DNA from: UBA995 sp035477115
GTDB lineage: Bacteria > Bacillota > Sulfobacillia > UBA995
Direction: 5' to 3'
DNA length: 37,209 bases
Assembly (NCBI GenBank): GCA_035477115.1
Contig: DATIKW010000038.1
Span: forward strand, 1 to 37,209
Part shown: positions 16,101-24,033 of the stretch, one piece after another
How positions within the stretch are numbered: position 1 is the first letter of the stretch
Layout of the letters: each line of letters begins with the position of its first letter
Notes under the pieces: generated by a model
What the model was told of the DNA's origin: nothing
Seen by the model: only the letters and a program-made list of their open reading frames with translations
Database searches by the model: none
Translations under genes and position numbers: made by a program

Positions 16101-16651
16101 GTCTCCTCCAGCTTCCGAATGGCCTCCTGCTGCTGATGGCGATGGCGGGTTATCCCCACCGCCTCCTCGAACAAGGGACGCCGATCCTCCGGCCGCGACC
16201 GGAGGATCTCCTCGATCCGGCTCTGCTCCAGCATGGCATAGCCATCGCGCCCGAGGCCCAGGTGGGTGAGCAACTCTTGGATGTCCTTCAGACGAGCGGG
16301 CGCGCGGTTGATCGTATACTCGCCCTCGCCGTTGCGGTAGACCCTTCGCACCAGCGTTACCTCCGCGAACTCCACAGGCAGCCGGCCGTCGCCGTTGTCG
16401 AAGGTCACCTCGACCTCGGCCATGCCGGCGGGCTTTCGCCGATCGCTGCCATGGAAGATCACATCCTCCATGCGCAGTCCGCGGAGTTGGCGGACGTTCT
16501 GCTCGCCTAGCGCCCAGCGCAGCGCCTCGGCGAGATTCGACTTGCCCGAACCGTTAGGACCTACTACCGCGGTGACGCCCTCTTCGATCTCCACTTCGGC
16601 GCGGGCGGCGAAGGACTTGAATCCTTGCAGTTCCAGCCGTTTGAGGTGCAA
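13127..16651 (-). CDS. smc: Chromosome segregation ATPase SMC
   Basis: A 1174-residue condensin subunit that loops and organises chromosomal DNA. Walker A is VVGPNGSGKSNLAEALRW (about 29-46). Two long charged coiled coils flank a hinge in the middle, near GLLGPLVDFVDVP. The ABC signature LLSAGERALTA begins near 1067, and Walker B VLDEVDAALDD carries Asp1096 and Glu1097. The TTG at 16651 is preferred because GGAGGT lies six bases upstream and the protein then begins LHLKRLELQGFKSF, exactly like known SMCs. The ATG at 16657 directly abuts the Shine-Dalgarno sequence. It is the first gene of the smc-ftsY unit, with an extended -10 upstream. Confidence 0.95.
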   Translation of the reverse strand: MHLKRLELQGFKSFAARAEVEIEEGVTAVVGPNGSGKSNLAEALRWALGEQNVRQLRGLRMEDVIFHGSDRRKPAGMAEVEVTFDNGDGRLPVEFAEVTLVRRVYRNGEGEYTINRAPARLKDIQELLTHLGLGRDGYAMLEQSRIEEILRSRPEDRRPLFEEAVGITRHRHQQQEAIRKLEETGRNLTRVSDIIAELEQQLEPLRPAAATARAYLAMRDERDGLESALRAKGLDRIARQWSQLSDHKLEVDRQLEHARRLLAEAEGTQRASRLALGERDRGAAQLESAVLSLSAELRRVEAEQLVAGERERQSADAVERLNGELIDGDRLQTEGMARAAERERDLAQLQERLTRLSKERERQEAKRAETESLLRAREAALAERKRDLAALADRISSARHLLRRAEEELAVRRSRVERMTWRQADLLARRDRTAASVAEVERGEAELLAQAAATATELAVARERLCQLTGETDAARSKVLELNGLAATARARLEALAELDPTLEGLPPAAQALLELGPAGLLGPLVDFVDVPAGQRRALQAAIEQYADCLLVDQERLPAVLGLARGIGSGRTLLWPVPVPAASPRLEPGGSALVVRARGPAAEVLERLLAGIRVAPDLEAAVAMARAADYSHAVVTLEGDFVHPGGGITLRGGTSAQRWGRRGELAELAGQVDEAKRAGEAAATELGRREEAMARAVAEVAAASAAVTRQEAALTVLVRDRERLTRELQRDASEAKGVAAIRERSSREVDQLAGVDEERRRELAGLEEASRNLQSEVHELESSVAGERGQLQQQVEAWVELRADLAATEQREIATRRALDEVRAGLVRAGDELRARRARIEQALLQQTRARQEAAGLQARREALLAEIGGRRQELESVSAERQGLIASASQSDAALGELRNELEVLQRKSHEFELKSARLESEYGSLARDPHPAPAAADLGGRSEADARARVRELSAQLEAMGEVNPGAVAECRRLEERVQFFTSERADLGEARRGLDRLLGEIDQAMARRFQEGFRAIGAAFAQIFSNVFGGGRGELVLDEPGSPLAAGVDIRVQPPGKRPQHLNLLSAGERALTAIALLFAFLEARPVPFCVLDEVDAALDDGNAAKFAQMLRQYCGRTQFLVVTHNKSTMEAADALYGVTMEEGGVSRLVSLRLAEAASQAGKGGPAVESS

Positions 16652-16670
16652 GCGCATACCTCCGGGCATC

Positions 16671-16679
16671 ATTCTATCA
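16671..16679 (-). promoter_or_regulatory. Possible extended -10 promoter for smc
   Basis: The minus strand reads TGA-TAGAAT (16679-16671), an extended -10 element, about 13 bases before the smc Shine-Dalgarno region. No good -35 is seen. A separate promoter is expected because the spoVS terminator lies just upstream. Confidence 0.4.
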
Positions 16680-16727
16680 CATGGCGCCGCCCGGCTCGTC
16701 CAGTCGGCCCGCGGCTCCGGCAACGGG

Positions 16728-16753
16728 AAAGCCCGCCGGGCTTTGCGGCGGGC
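16728..16753 (-). terminator. Intrinsic terminator after spoVS
   Basis: On the minus strand, GCCCGCCG (16753-16746) pairs perfectly with CGGCGGGC (16738-16731) around a seven-base loop, followed by TTT and then CCC. The T-run is short. It closes the long fapR-to-spoVS transcript and separates it from smc. Confidence 0.7.
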
Positions 16754-16785
16754 CTCCGGATCTCGTTCAATTCGAGCGGGAATAC

Positions 16786-17046
16786 CTACCGCGGTCCGAC
16801 GAGGAAGCGAATCGCCGTACGCGATTCTCCGTCGATCTCGATCTCCACGAATCCCGGCACGGCCACCACGTCCATGCCGTTGGGCGCCACGTAGCCGCGG
16901 GTGATGGCAATAGCTTTGACCGCCTGGTTGACGGCTCCGGCTCCTACCGCTTGCACCTCAACTGAGCCTTGCTGTCTGAGTACTGCCGCCAGCGCCCCCG
17001 CCACCGACTTGGGGTTGGACTGGGCCGAAACCTTCAGTGGGTCCAT
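16786..17046 (-). CDS. spoVS: Stage V sporulation protein S (SpoVS)
   Basis: An 86-residue Alba-like protein highly conserved among spore formers, where it affects spore coat and cortex formation; homologues also occur in some non-sporulating bacteria. KVSAQSNPKSVAGALAAVLR, VQAVGAGAVNQAVKAIAITR and the C-terminal ESRTAIRFLV match the family along its whole length. The ATG at 17046 has a GGGGAG site upstream. It lies 47 bases after rnc and just before a terminator. No convincing sigma-H promoter was found, so it may be read with rnc. Its usual location is elsewhere (often near rny). Confidence 0.96.
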   Translation of the reverse strand: MDPLKVSAQSNPKSVAGALAAVLRQQGSVEVQAVGAGAVNQAVKAIAITRGYVAPNGMDVVAVPGFVEIEIDGESRTAIRFLVGPR

Positions 17047-17093
17047 AGGGCCACGCTCCCCGGCCGTTTCGACAGCATTTCGCCGCGTTTCAG

Positions 17094-17993
17094 TCAAATC
17101 CTGCCGGAAGGCGCGAGCTGGTCCAGCGCCGAACGGGCAGCTGCCTGCTCCGCCTCCTTCTTGCTGCCACCCTGACCTTCCGCCAATTCCCTTCCGTCCA
17201 GGCAGGCGCGAACGATGAACACCGGGTGATGATCGGGTCCCTGCTCGCTGACCACCCGATACTCCACGGAACGTCCTCCTTGCTGGGCCAGCTCTTGAAG
17301 ACGGGTCTTGTAGTCCCCGGGAGCGTCGCCCCGGACCGCGGCAGTCACTACCGGCCGGAGTTGATCCAGGACGAAGCGTTTTGCCCCTTCCATGCCCGCC
17401 TCCAAGTATACCGCTCCCACCAGCGCCTCGAACGCTCCCGCCAGTATTGACGGCTTGGTACGGCCGCCCCCGTTCTCCTCGCCCTTGCCCAGGCGAAGGC
17501 AATTGCCGAAACCGAGCGCGGCCGCCCGTCGAGCCAGAGATGCTTCACAGACCACGGCCGCTCGAGCGCGGGTCAGTTGCCCTTCCGACCATTCGGGGTG
17601 AGACCTCACGAGGTGTTCGCTGATACAGGTACTGAGCACCGCGTCGCCGAGGAACTCGAGTCGTTCATTATCGCCGAGCGGGCTACCGGGATGCTCGTTC
17701 GCGAAGGACGCATGGATGAACGCCTGCCGCACCAGGGCCATATCGCCGAGCGCCGCGAGGTCTATCCCCCGCGGCAGGCACGCTGAATCAGCCGCTCCAT
17801 CAACCGGTTCTGCTTCGGCCCTATCCCGCAAGGTCGGTTCGTCGCCGGCCGGCTTGGCCGGGATGAACTCCATGGTGCCAGGCCTCAACACCAGACTGGG
17901 GTCCGGTTTCAAGACCCAATGCCCCTCACCGGGAAGGGCGGCGCCCGACGGCACCCGACTTGACAGACGGCGCCTACCCTTTCCTCGTGCCAT
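17094..17993 (-). CDS. rnc: Ribonuclease III
   Basis: Cuts double-stranded RNA, maturing rRNA and the SRP RNA. The signature NERLEFLGDAVLS (109-121) holds the catalytic Asp117; the second Glu lies in ILAGAFEALVGAVYLEAG. The C-terminal double-stranded RNA-binding domain begins near 222 (DYKTRLQELAQQGG) and contains GGSKKEAEQAAARSAL. At 299 residues it is about 60-75 longer than usual, because of an Arg/Pro-rich N-terminal extension; the usual LGYxF-type helix is replaced by GIDLAALGDMALVRQAF. The ATG at 17993 has GGAGGA about ten bases upstream at the fabF end. ATG at 17873 is an alternative. Linkage to the fab operon and smc is normal for Firmicutes. Confidence 0.93.
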   Translation of the reverse strand: MARGKGRRRLSSRVPSGAALPGEGHWVLKPDPSLVLRPGTMEFIPAKPAGDEPTLRDRAEAEPVDGAADSACLPRGIDLAALGDMALVRQAFIHASFANEHPGSPLGDNERLEFLGDAVLSTCISEHLVRSHPEWSEGQLTRARAAVVCEASLARRAAALGFGNCLRLGKGEENGGGRTKPSILAGAFEALVGAVYLEAGMEGAKRFVLDQLRPVVTAAVRGDAPGDYKTRLQELAQQGGRSVEYRVVSEQGPDHHPVFIVRACLDGRELAEGQGGSKKEAEQAAARSALDQLAPSGRI

Positions 17994-17999
17994 TACCGG

Positions 18000-19241
18000 T
18001 CATTCCTCCCATCGTCGTACGACCAAGGTGGCATTCTGCCCCCCGAAGCCGAAAGAGTTGCTGATGGCCGCCCGAATCCTGGCCGCCCTTGCCTGATTGG
18101 GTACGTAGTCGAGGTCGCATTCGGGGTCGGGCTGCTCGTAGTTAACGGTGGGCGGGAGCACTGCATGCTCGAGCGCGAGGACGGTCGCGATGAATTCCAC
18201 GGCACCGGCCGCACCCAGCAAGTGGCCGAACATGGACTTGTTGGAACTCACGGGCAGCCGCCGCGCGTGCTCGCCGAAGACGGCCTTGATGGCCAGGGTC
18301 TCGCCCCGGTCGCCAGACGGCGTGGAGGTCCCATGAGCGTTCACGTAGTCCACCGTCTCGGGCTCGATACCCGCGTCAAGCAAGGCGCGACGCATGGACA
18401 TGGCTCCGCCCCGCCCGTCAGGAGGAGGGGCGGCGATGTGGTAGGCATCGGCTGCCATCCCGTAGCCCACGAGTTCGGCGCGTATCCGACCGCCCCGGGC
18501 GCGCGCGTGGGTCTCGCTCTCCAGGACCACCACTCCGGCTCCCTCCCCGAACACGAACCCGTCCCGCGCCGCGTCGAAGGGACGCGATGCCCGGGCAGGT
18601 TCGTCATTGCGGGTGGATAGCGCCTTCATCGAGCAGAATCCGGCCAGGGTTATAGGTGTGAGTGACGCCTCGCTGCCACCGGTAAGCATCAGATCCGCAT
18701 CGCCCCGCTGGATGACCCGGTATGCCTCACCGATGGCGTTTGCCCCGGCAGCGCAGGCCGTGACCACCGTGCTGTTCGGGCCGGTCATGCCGTAACGTAT
18801 GGCGAGTTGTCCCGCGGCCATGTTAGCGATCATCATCGGGATGAAGAAGGGGCTGATCCGTCCGGGACCTCGCTCTGCCAGTTCCCGGAACTGGTCGGAA
18901 AGCGTCTCCATGCCCCCGATGCCCGTGCCGAGGATCACCCCCGACCTTTCCGCCGGCAGGGCGTCCGGCTGGAGGTTGGCGTCAGCCAGGGCCAGGGAGG
19001 CGGCGCCGATGGCGAACTGCGCGAATCGGTCCATCCGCCGGGCGTCCCGGGCGTCCAGAAAGTCGCCAGGCTGGAAGTCAGGGACCTCCGCCGCGATCCG
19101 GCAGGGGTACTCGGAAGCGTCGAACCGGGTGAGCGGCCCCACGGCCGACCGGCCTTCACGCAGCCCGTCCCATAGGGCCGGCACGCCGACGCCGAAGGGC
19201 GTGATCGCCCCCATGCCGGTCACCACTACCCGGTGTTGCAT
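18000..19241 (-). CDS. fabF: Beta-ketoacyl-ACP synthase II (FabF)
   Basis: Condenses malonyl-ACP with acyl-ACP in type II fatty acid elongation. The thiolase-fold catalytic triad is clear: Cys163 in VVTACAAGANAIGEAY, His303 in VNAHGTSTPSGD and His340 in SNKSMFGHLLGAAGA, with Lys335. Length (413) is typical. The ATG at 19241 has an AAGGAGA site eight bases upstream and lies 14 bases after acpP, its substrate carrier. It precedes rnc by a few bases. Confidence 0.97.
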   Translation of the reverse strand: MQHRVVVTGMGAITPFGVGVPALWDGLREGRSAVGPLTRFDASEYPCRIAAEVPDFQPGDFLDARDARRMDRFAQFAIGAASLALADANLQPDALPAERSGVILGTGIGGMETLSDQFRELAERGPGRISPFFIPMMIANMAAGQLAIRYGMTGPNSTVVTACAAGANAIGEAYRVIQRGDADLMLTGGSEASLTPITLAGFCSMKALSTRNDEPARASRPFDAARDGFVFGEGAGVVVLESETHARARGGRIRAELVGYGMAADAYHIAAPPPDGRGGAMSMRRALLDAGIEPETVDYVNAHGTSTPSGDRGETLAIKAVFGEHARRLPVSSNKSMFGHLLGAAGAVEFIATVLALEHAVLPPTVNYEQPDPECDLDYVPNQARAARIRAAISNSFGFGGQNATLVVRRWEE

Positions 19242-19255
19242 GGCTGGTCTCCTTG

Positions 19256-19519
19256 TTACTGGCGGTTCTTCAGTATATACTCAACGGCATCGCCGACCGT
19301 GGTGATCTTCTCGGCGTCTTCATCGGGGATGTTCTCCAGGTCGAATTCCTCTTCCAGGGCCATGATCAGTTCCACGATGTCGAGCGAGTCAAGCTCCAGA
19401 TCCTCGATGAAGGTCGCTTCCGGCCTGATGCCGCCCTCGTCCACTCCCAGCCGGGCCACCAGGATACCCCTGATCTTGTCAAGAGCCGCACGATACTCCG
19501 CCGAATCCTTATTGGCCAA
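19256..19519 (-). CDS. acpP: Acyl carrier protein
   Basis: An acidic helical protein of about 87 residues that carries growing acyl chains on a 4'-phosphopantetheine arm. The attachment site is Ser45 in LELDSLDIVELIMALEEEF. The TTG at 19519 is chosen because GGGGGTGA lies about five bases upstream; GTG at 19528 is possible. The longer open frame would overlap fabG heavily and has no support. The N-terminus is slightly long for an ACP. It lies between fabG and fabF, as expected. Confidence 0.93.
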   Translation of the reverse strand: MANKDSAEYRAALDKIRGILVARLGVDEGGIRPEATFIEDLELDSLDIVELIMALEEEFDLENIPDEDAEKITTVGDAVEYILKNRQ

Positions 19520-19553
19520 CCGGTTCACCCCCCACGTATGATCACCACTGCCG

Positions 19554-20300
19554 TCAGCCCAGCGACATGCCACCGTCCACCGGCAGGACCTGCCCCGTCA
19601 CATACCCGGCGCCCTCGGAAGCCAGGAATACCACCACCGCCGCCACGTCTTCAGGACTCCCCGCCCGGCCCAGGGGGATCCGGCGGCACGTCGCATCGAG
19701 CACGGCCTCGGGCAGGCCGGCGGTCATGTCGGTGCTGATCAGCCCCGGAGCCACCGCATTCACCGTGATCGCCCGCGATGCCAGTTCGCGGGCCATGGCG
19801 CGCGTGAACCCGATCAGCCCCGCCTTGGCCGCGCAGTAGTTCGCCTGTCCGGCGTTCCCCGTCAGGGCTACCACGGAGCTGACATTGATGATCCTCCCGT
19901 AGCGTCCCTTGAGCATGGGCCGCATGGCCGCGCGGGTACAGGCGTACGCCCCCTTGAGGTTCACCGCCAGCACGTGGTCCCAATCTTCCTCCTCCATGCG
20001 CACCAGGAGGCTATCGCGGGCCACGCCGGCGTTGTTCACGAGGATATCGAGGCGGCCGAATCGTTGGACCACGGCGGCAACCATCGCTTCCGCCTGCTCG
20101 GGCATGGCCACATCCCCCGGGCACAACATGGCCTGCCCGCCAGCGGCGTCTATCTCCCGTACAACCCCCTCGGCTGCCTCTCGTCCCCGCCGGTAGTTGA
20201 CGCCGACCCGGGCGCCCGTGGCAGCCAGGGCCACAGCAGTAGCCCTGCCGATACCCCGGGATGCCCCTGTAACCAACGCCACGCGGTCACCTGGACCCAT
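19554..20300 (-). CDS. fabG: 3-oxoacyl-ACP reductase FabG
   Basis: An NADPH-dependent short-chain dehydrogenase that reduces 3-oxoacyl-ACP. It has the nucleotide-binding VALVTGASRGIGRATAVALA, the LVNNAGVARD box, and the catalytic Ser (INVSSVVALTG), Tyr155 and Lys159 (ANYCAAKAG). The C-terminus YVTGQVLPVDGGMSLG is typical. The ATG at 20300 follows GGAGGG by eight bases and starts right after the fabD stop, giving 248 residues, the family norm. Confidence 0.96.
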   Translation of the reverse strand: MGPGDRVALVTGASRGIGRATAVALAATGARVGVNYRRGREAAEGVVREIDAAGGQAMLCPGDVAMPEQAEAMVAAVVQRFGRLDILVNNAGVARDSLLVRMEEEDWDHVLAVNLKGAYACTRAAMRPMLKGRYGRIINVSSVVALTGNAGQANYCAAKAGLIGFTRAMARELASRAITVNAVAPGLISTDMTAGLPEAVLDATCRRIPLGRAGSPEDVAAVVVFLASEGAGYVTGQVLPVDGGMSLG

Positions 20301-20301
20301 C

Positions 20302-21252
20302 TTAGCAGCCCTCCTCCAACTTGGCAAGCGCGACTTCCAGAGATTGGAGGTCGCCGGCGGAGTGAACCCGAACTCCTTCGAGGCTGCGGGCGACCATCCC
20401 CGCCAGGCTGGTCCCCGGGCCTAGTTCGAGGAACAGCCTGGCACCCATGGCCTGCATGCGAGTGAGTCCGTCTTCCCATAGCACGGGAGCCGAGACCTGG
20501 CGAGCCAGCGAACGACGGAGCGACGCCGGATCGTCCGGCACGGTTGCGGTCGAGTTGGCCACCACCGGGAACGCACCCGGTCTCACCGCGATCCGGTCCA
20601 GGGCCTCGGCCAGGCGCGCCCCTGCCGGCTGCATCAGTCGACTGTGAAAGGGACCGCTGACCGCCAACTTCACAACCTTGCGAGCGCCGGCCGCCCGCGC
20701 GAGCTTCATGGCCCGCTCGACCGCGCCATCGTGGCCGGACACTACGATCTGGCCAGGGCTGTTGTAATTCGCGGGCTCAACCACCTCCGAGCCGGAGGCT
20801 TCCCCGCAAATATCAGCAACCGTCTTTCGGTCAAGGCCGATAATCGCCGCCATAGAACCGACACCTCGGGGCACCGCGTCTTCCATCAACGACCCCCGGA
20901 GGCGCACCAGTCGGGCCGTCTCTTCGAGGTCCAACGTGCCGCTCGCCACTAGCGCGGTGTACTCCCCCAGGCTCAGCCCGGCACCTACCAGCGGCGCCCA
21001 CCAGTGCCGCCTCAAGGCCGCCACCACCGCCAGGCCGGCCGCCAAGAGAGCTGGCTGGGCATTGACGGTACGGGTGAGTTCATCTTCCGGCCCGTCGGCG
21101 ACAAGTCGCAACAGGTTACGGCCCACAGCTTCCGACACCCGATCCCACGCCTCACGAGCCTCCGGCCTGGCCGCGGCGAGTTCCACTCCCATCCCCACGT
21201 GCTGGGACCCCTGTCCGGGGAACAGTACCGCTACCGCCGCCGGCCGGACCAT
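20302..21252 (-). CDS. fabD: Malonyl-CoA:ACP transacylase FabD
   Basis: Transfers malonyl from CoA to ACP. VAVLFPGQGSQHVGMG marks the N-terminus; the nucleophile Ser94 lies in GAGLSLGEYTALVASG, and the catalytic His203 in LAVSGPFHSRLMQPA. The ATG at 21252 has a GGGGAGGG site upstream and gives 316 residues; the open frame upstream is ignored. It is followed within two bases by the fabG start. Confidence 0.96.
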   Translation of the reverse strand: MVRPAAVAVLFPGQGSQHVGMGVELAAARPEAREAWDRVSEAVGRNLLRLVADGPEDELTRTVNAQPALLAAGLAVVAALRRHWWAPLVGAGLSLGEYTALVASGTLDLEETARLVRLRGSLMEDAVPRGVGSMAAIIGLDRKTVADICGEASGSEVVEPANYNSPGQIVVSGHDGAVERAMKLARAAGARKVVKLAVSGPFHSRLMQPAGARLAEALDRIAVRPGAFPVVANSTATVPDDPASLRRSLARQVSAPVLWEDGLTRMQAMGARLFLELGPGTSLAGMVARSLEGVRVHSAGDLQSLEVALAKLEEGC

Positions 21253-21274
21253 CTTCGATCCCTCCCCAATCCAT

Positions 21275-22270
21275 CTAGCTCCAACGAAGGAGTACGGCCC
21301 CCCACGTGAGACCGGCACCGAAGGTCACCAGCAGGACCACATCGTCCCGCTTGAGCCTGCCTTCCCGCACCGCCTCGTCCAGGGCCACGGGCACTGAAGC
21401 TGATGACATGTTGGCGCAGCGATCGATGTTGACCATCACCCGCTCCGGGGCCAAACGCAAGCGCTGGGCGACGGCTTCCATGATCCGCAGGTTGGCTTGA
21501 TGGGGGACGAGCAGGTCGATGTCCTCCAGGCCGAGTCCGGCCCGTTCCAGGACGCGGGTCGCCGCGTCCTCCATGCCCCGCACGGCATGCTTGAATACCT
21601 CGCTGCCGTTCATATGTACGTAATGCAGGCGCTGGGCCACGCTGTCCTCGGTGGCAGGGCGGCGCGATCCGCCTGCCGGCTGAAACAGGAGCTGGCTCCC
21701 CGACCCGTCGCTGCCCAGGTAGCTGCCGAGGATGCCGTAACCCGGCTCTTCCACCCGCAGCAGGGCGGCCCCGGCCCCATCCCCGAATAGCACGCAGGTA
21801 TTCCGATCCTGGTAATCGGTGATTCGCGACAGGGTCTCCGCTCCCACCACCAGGACATCATCCGCCGCCCCTGAGGCTACGAAACGCTCCGCCACTACCA
21901 GTCCGTATAGGAACCCGCTGCAGGCTGCCTGGAGGTCAAAGGCAACGGCTTTGCGGGCGCCCAGGCGTTCCTGCACCAGACAAGCGGTGGCGGGAAAGGG
22001 ATAGTCGGGAGTGACGGTGGCGACGATCAGCATATCCAGATCGGCCGCCGCCACACCCCCTCGGGCGAGCGCGAGCGACGAGGCATCGGCCGCCATGTCC
22101 GAAGTGGCCCGCCCCGGCCCCAGGATGGGGCGGCGCATGATCCCGGTTCGTTCGCGGATCCAGGCATCGCTGGTATCGACCATCCGCTCGAGATCGGCAT
22201 TGGTGAGCACCTGTTCGCCCAGGCAAGACCCCAGGGAGGCGATCCCCACCGGCCGCGATGCTGTGCTCAA
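21275..22270 (-). CDS. fabH: Beta-ketoacyl-ACP synthase III (FabH)
   Basis: Starts fatty acid synthesis by condensing acyl-CoA with malonyl-ACP. Catalytic Cys117 lies in FDLQAACSGFLYGL, His257 in LLVPHQANLRIMEA and Asn287 in NIDRCANMSSASVPVAL. The TTG at 22270 is chosen because GGAGGT lies five bases upstream and the TTG overlaps the plsX stop as TTGA; it gives 331 residues beginning LSTASRPVGIASLG. The longer frame reading into plsX is a shadow. Confidence 0.96.
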   Translation of the reverse strand: MSTASRPVGIASLGSCLGEQVLTNADLERMVDTSDAWIRERTGIMRRPILGPGRATSDMAADASSLALARGGVAAADLDMLIVATVTPDYPFPATACLVQERLGARKAVAFDLQAACSGFLYGLVVAERFVASGAADDVLVVGAETLSRITDYQDRNTCVLFGDGAGAALLRVEEPGYGILGSYLGSDGSGSQLLFQPAGGSRRPATEDSVAQRLHYVHMNGSEVFKHAVRGMEDAATRVLERAGLGLEDIDLLVPHQANLRIMEAVAQRLRLAPERVMVNIDRCANMSSASVPVALDEAVREGRLKRDDVVLLVTFGAGLTWGAVLLRWS

Positions 22271-23277
22271 ACTGCACCTCCGGCGGAGACCAGCCGCTCG
22301 GCGATCAGGCCATTGACTTCGCCGGCGGCGAAGGCCGCCGCCACCCGGATGCCGTTCTTCACGGCTACCGCTCCCGAACTCCCGTGACATTTGATGATAG
22401 AGCCTCGAATCCCGAGCAAGGGAGCACCTCCATGCTCGCGGTAGTCCAGCCGGCCTTTCACCCTCCGGAAAGCAGGCAACGCGAGCAAGGCTCCCAGTTT
22501 CGACCGGAGATCCCGGCTGAGTTCCTCCCTCATCATCCCGAACAACGCTCCCGCCAGCCCCTCCGTGTACTTGAGCACGATGTTGCCGACGAAGCCATCC
22601 CAGATCAACACGTCCACCGGTCCCGTGGGGATATCCCTGCCCTCGACGTTGCCGGCAAAGTTGAGCCGGCTCCCTGCCAGTAGCTGGTACGCCTGTCGTG
22701 TCGCCTCATTCCCCTTGGAAGCCTCAGTCCCGATGTTCGCGAGGCCGATGCGGGGATGGGCGATCCCCATCACCCGCTCGGCATAGATCGCCCCCATGAT
22801 CGCCCACTGGTAAAGGTGCTCCGGGCGGGCATCGCTATGAGCGCCCAGGTCCAGCATCAGCATGCCGCGGCCCCCGGGGGTGGGCATCACTCCCGCCAGG
22901 GCGGGGCGGTCGATACCAGGAATACGGCCGAGCGCCAGGAGGCCGGCGGCCATGAGCGCTCCGGTACTGCCCGCGGACACCATGGCGTCCGCTGCGCCTT
23001 CCTTGAGCAATCGAGCCGCCACAACGATGGACGAGTCCTTCTTGCGCCGGACGGCCATGGCCGGCGCCTCGTCGAACCCGATCACCTCTTCAGCCTCGAT
23101 CAGCTGCAGCCGTTCCGACGGCTGTAGGCTCCCGAGTTCCCTGCCGACTTCGCCCGGCCGGCCGACGAGCAGCAGCTCGTGGTCATACTCCTCGGCGGCC
23201 AGCCGGCACCCCCGGACGATCTCCGCCGGAGCATGGTCGCCGCCCATCGCGTCCACCGCGATCCGGAGCCGGGTCAT
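22267..23277 (-). CDS. plsX: Phosphate acyltransferase PlsX
   Basis: Makes acyl-phosphate from acyl-ACP for the first step of phospholipid synthesis. LRIAVDAMGGDHAPAEIVRG opens the protein; VSAGSTGALMAAGLLALGRI, GLANIGTEASKGNEATRQAY and DVLIWDGFVGNIVLKYTEG are characteristic. The ATG at 23277 overlaps the fapR stop as ATGA and fits the family start; an ATG five codons upstream is less likely. fapR-plsX is the classic self-regulated pair. Confidence 0.96.
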   Translation of the reverse strand: MTRLRIAVDAMGGDHAPAEIVRGCRLAAEEYDHELLLVGRPGEVGRELGSLQPSERLQLIEAEEVIGFDEAPAMAVRRKKDSSIVVAARLLKEGAADAMVSAGSTGALMAAGLLALGRIPGIDRPALAGVMPTPGGRGMLMLDLGAHSDARPEHLYQWAIMGAIYAERVMGIAHPRIGLANIGTEASKGNEATRQAYQLLAGSRLNFAGNVEGRDIPTGPVDVLIWDGFVGNIVLKYTEGLAGALFGMMREELSRDLRSKLGALLALPAFRRVKGRLDYREHGGAPLLGIRGSIIKCHGSSGAVAVKNGIRVAAAFAAGEVNGLIAERLVSAGGAV

Positions 23278-23873
23278 CGCTGCACCGTCCATCGCGGCCG
23301 GATCTCCCCGTCAGTGGTCTCCATGGCGAACACCACGAACTTGCCCCGGAAGACGTCGTCTCCGCCCACCCGAGTGGTCACGAGGACGACGAATTTGTCG
23401 CCTTTCCGGCGCAGCACCTCCGCCTTGGCGACCAGCTTCTCGCCCACGCGCACCGGGCGGCGAAACTTCACGTTGGCCAGCCCGGTCAGGACCGCGTCGG
23501 CATCGATCAAGGCTATGGCCAGGGAGTCGGCCTGCGCGAAGATGTGATGGCCGCGAACCACTCCCGTCCGTTCGAAGGTCATCTCTGGGGTGGTCTCGAG
23601 CACCGACAGCCCGCTTCGCCCCAGTTCGATGTCGAGCAGGTCGCCGACGATCTCCCGGCCCGCGATTGACTTGACCTGGGAATAAGTGCGTTCGGCCACC
23701 TCCCTGAGCCGCTCGCGCAGTTCGGGAATACGCAAGCTCATGCGGTCAAGGCGGATGGTTTGGACGCTCACCTTGAACTGCCGGGCGAGTTCCTCGTCCG
23801 TGTAGAAAGGGTACTGGTGAATCGTCTCGGCGAGACGGCGTTGCCGTTCCGGCCGGGCGAATCCCTCGGCCAT
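23274..23873 (-). CDS. fapR: Fatty acid/phospholipid regulator FapR
   Basis: A 199-residue repressor of lipid genes that releases DNA on binding malonyl-CoA. The N-terminal helix-turn-helix (DEELARQFKVSVQTIRLDRM, near 26-45) is joined by a helix (ELRERLREVAERTYSQVKSI) to a hot-dog domain, with GHHIFAQADSLAIALIDADA and NVKFRRPVRVGEKLVAKAEV. Length and order match the Bacillus protein. The ATG at 23873 follows a GGGGGAGGGG purine run. It is the first gene of a nine-gene transcript, and a candidate FapR operator lies 35 bases upstream, so autoregulation is likely. Confidence 0.95.
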   Translation of the reverse strand: MAEGFARPERQRRLAETIHQYPFYTDEELARQFKVSVQTIRLDRMSLRIPELRERLREVAERTYSQVKSIAGREIVGDLLDIELGRSGLSVLETTPEMTFERTGVVRGHHIFAQADSLAIALIDADAVLTGLANVKFRRPVRVGEKLVAKAEVLRRKGDKFVVLVTTRVGGDDVFRGKFVVFAMETTDGEIRPRWTVQR

Positions 23874-23907
23874 GGCCGGCCCCTCCCCCCTTCATCCTCA
23901 GCCCCAT

Positions 23908-23925
23908 CTACTACCTGATATTATG
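23908..23925 (-). promoter_or_regulatory. Candidate FapR operator overlapping the fapR promoter
   Basis: Read on the plus strand, 23908-23924 is CTACTACCTGATATTAT, an imperfect inverted repeat (TACTA ... TATTA) close to the TTAGTACC...TACTAA type recalled for FapR sites. It overlaps a good -10 on the minus strand, CATAAT (23925-23920). No strong -35 is seen. The surrounding 30 bases are the most AT-rich stretch nearby. The operator consensus is from memory, so the match is indicative only. Confidence 0.55.
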
Positions 23926-24033
23926 AAGTGCCTATTACGTCATTGATACGCGGATTCCTTCCGGGGAGGAGCAGGCCGATTCGAGGCGTGTTGGCCCTGA
24001 CTGCCGGGGGATGCCCCCGCAGACTCCGATCGC

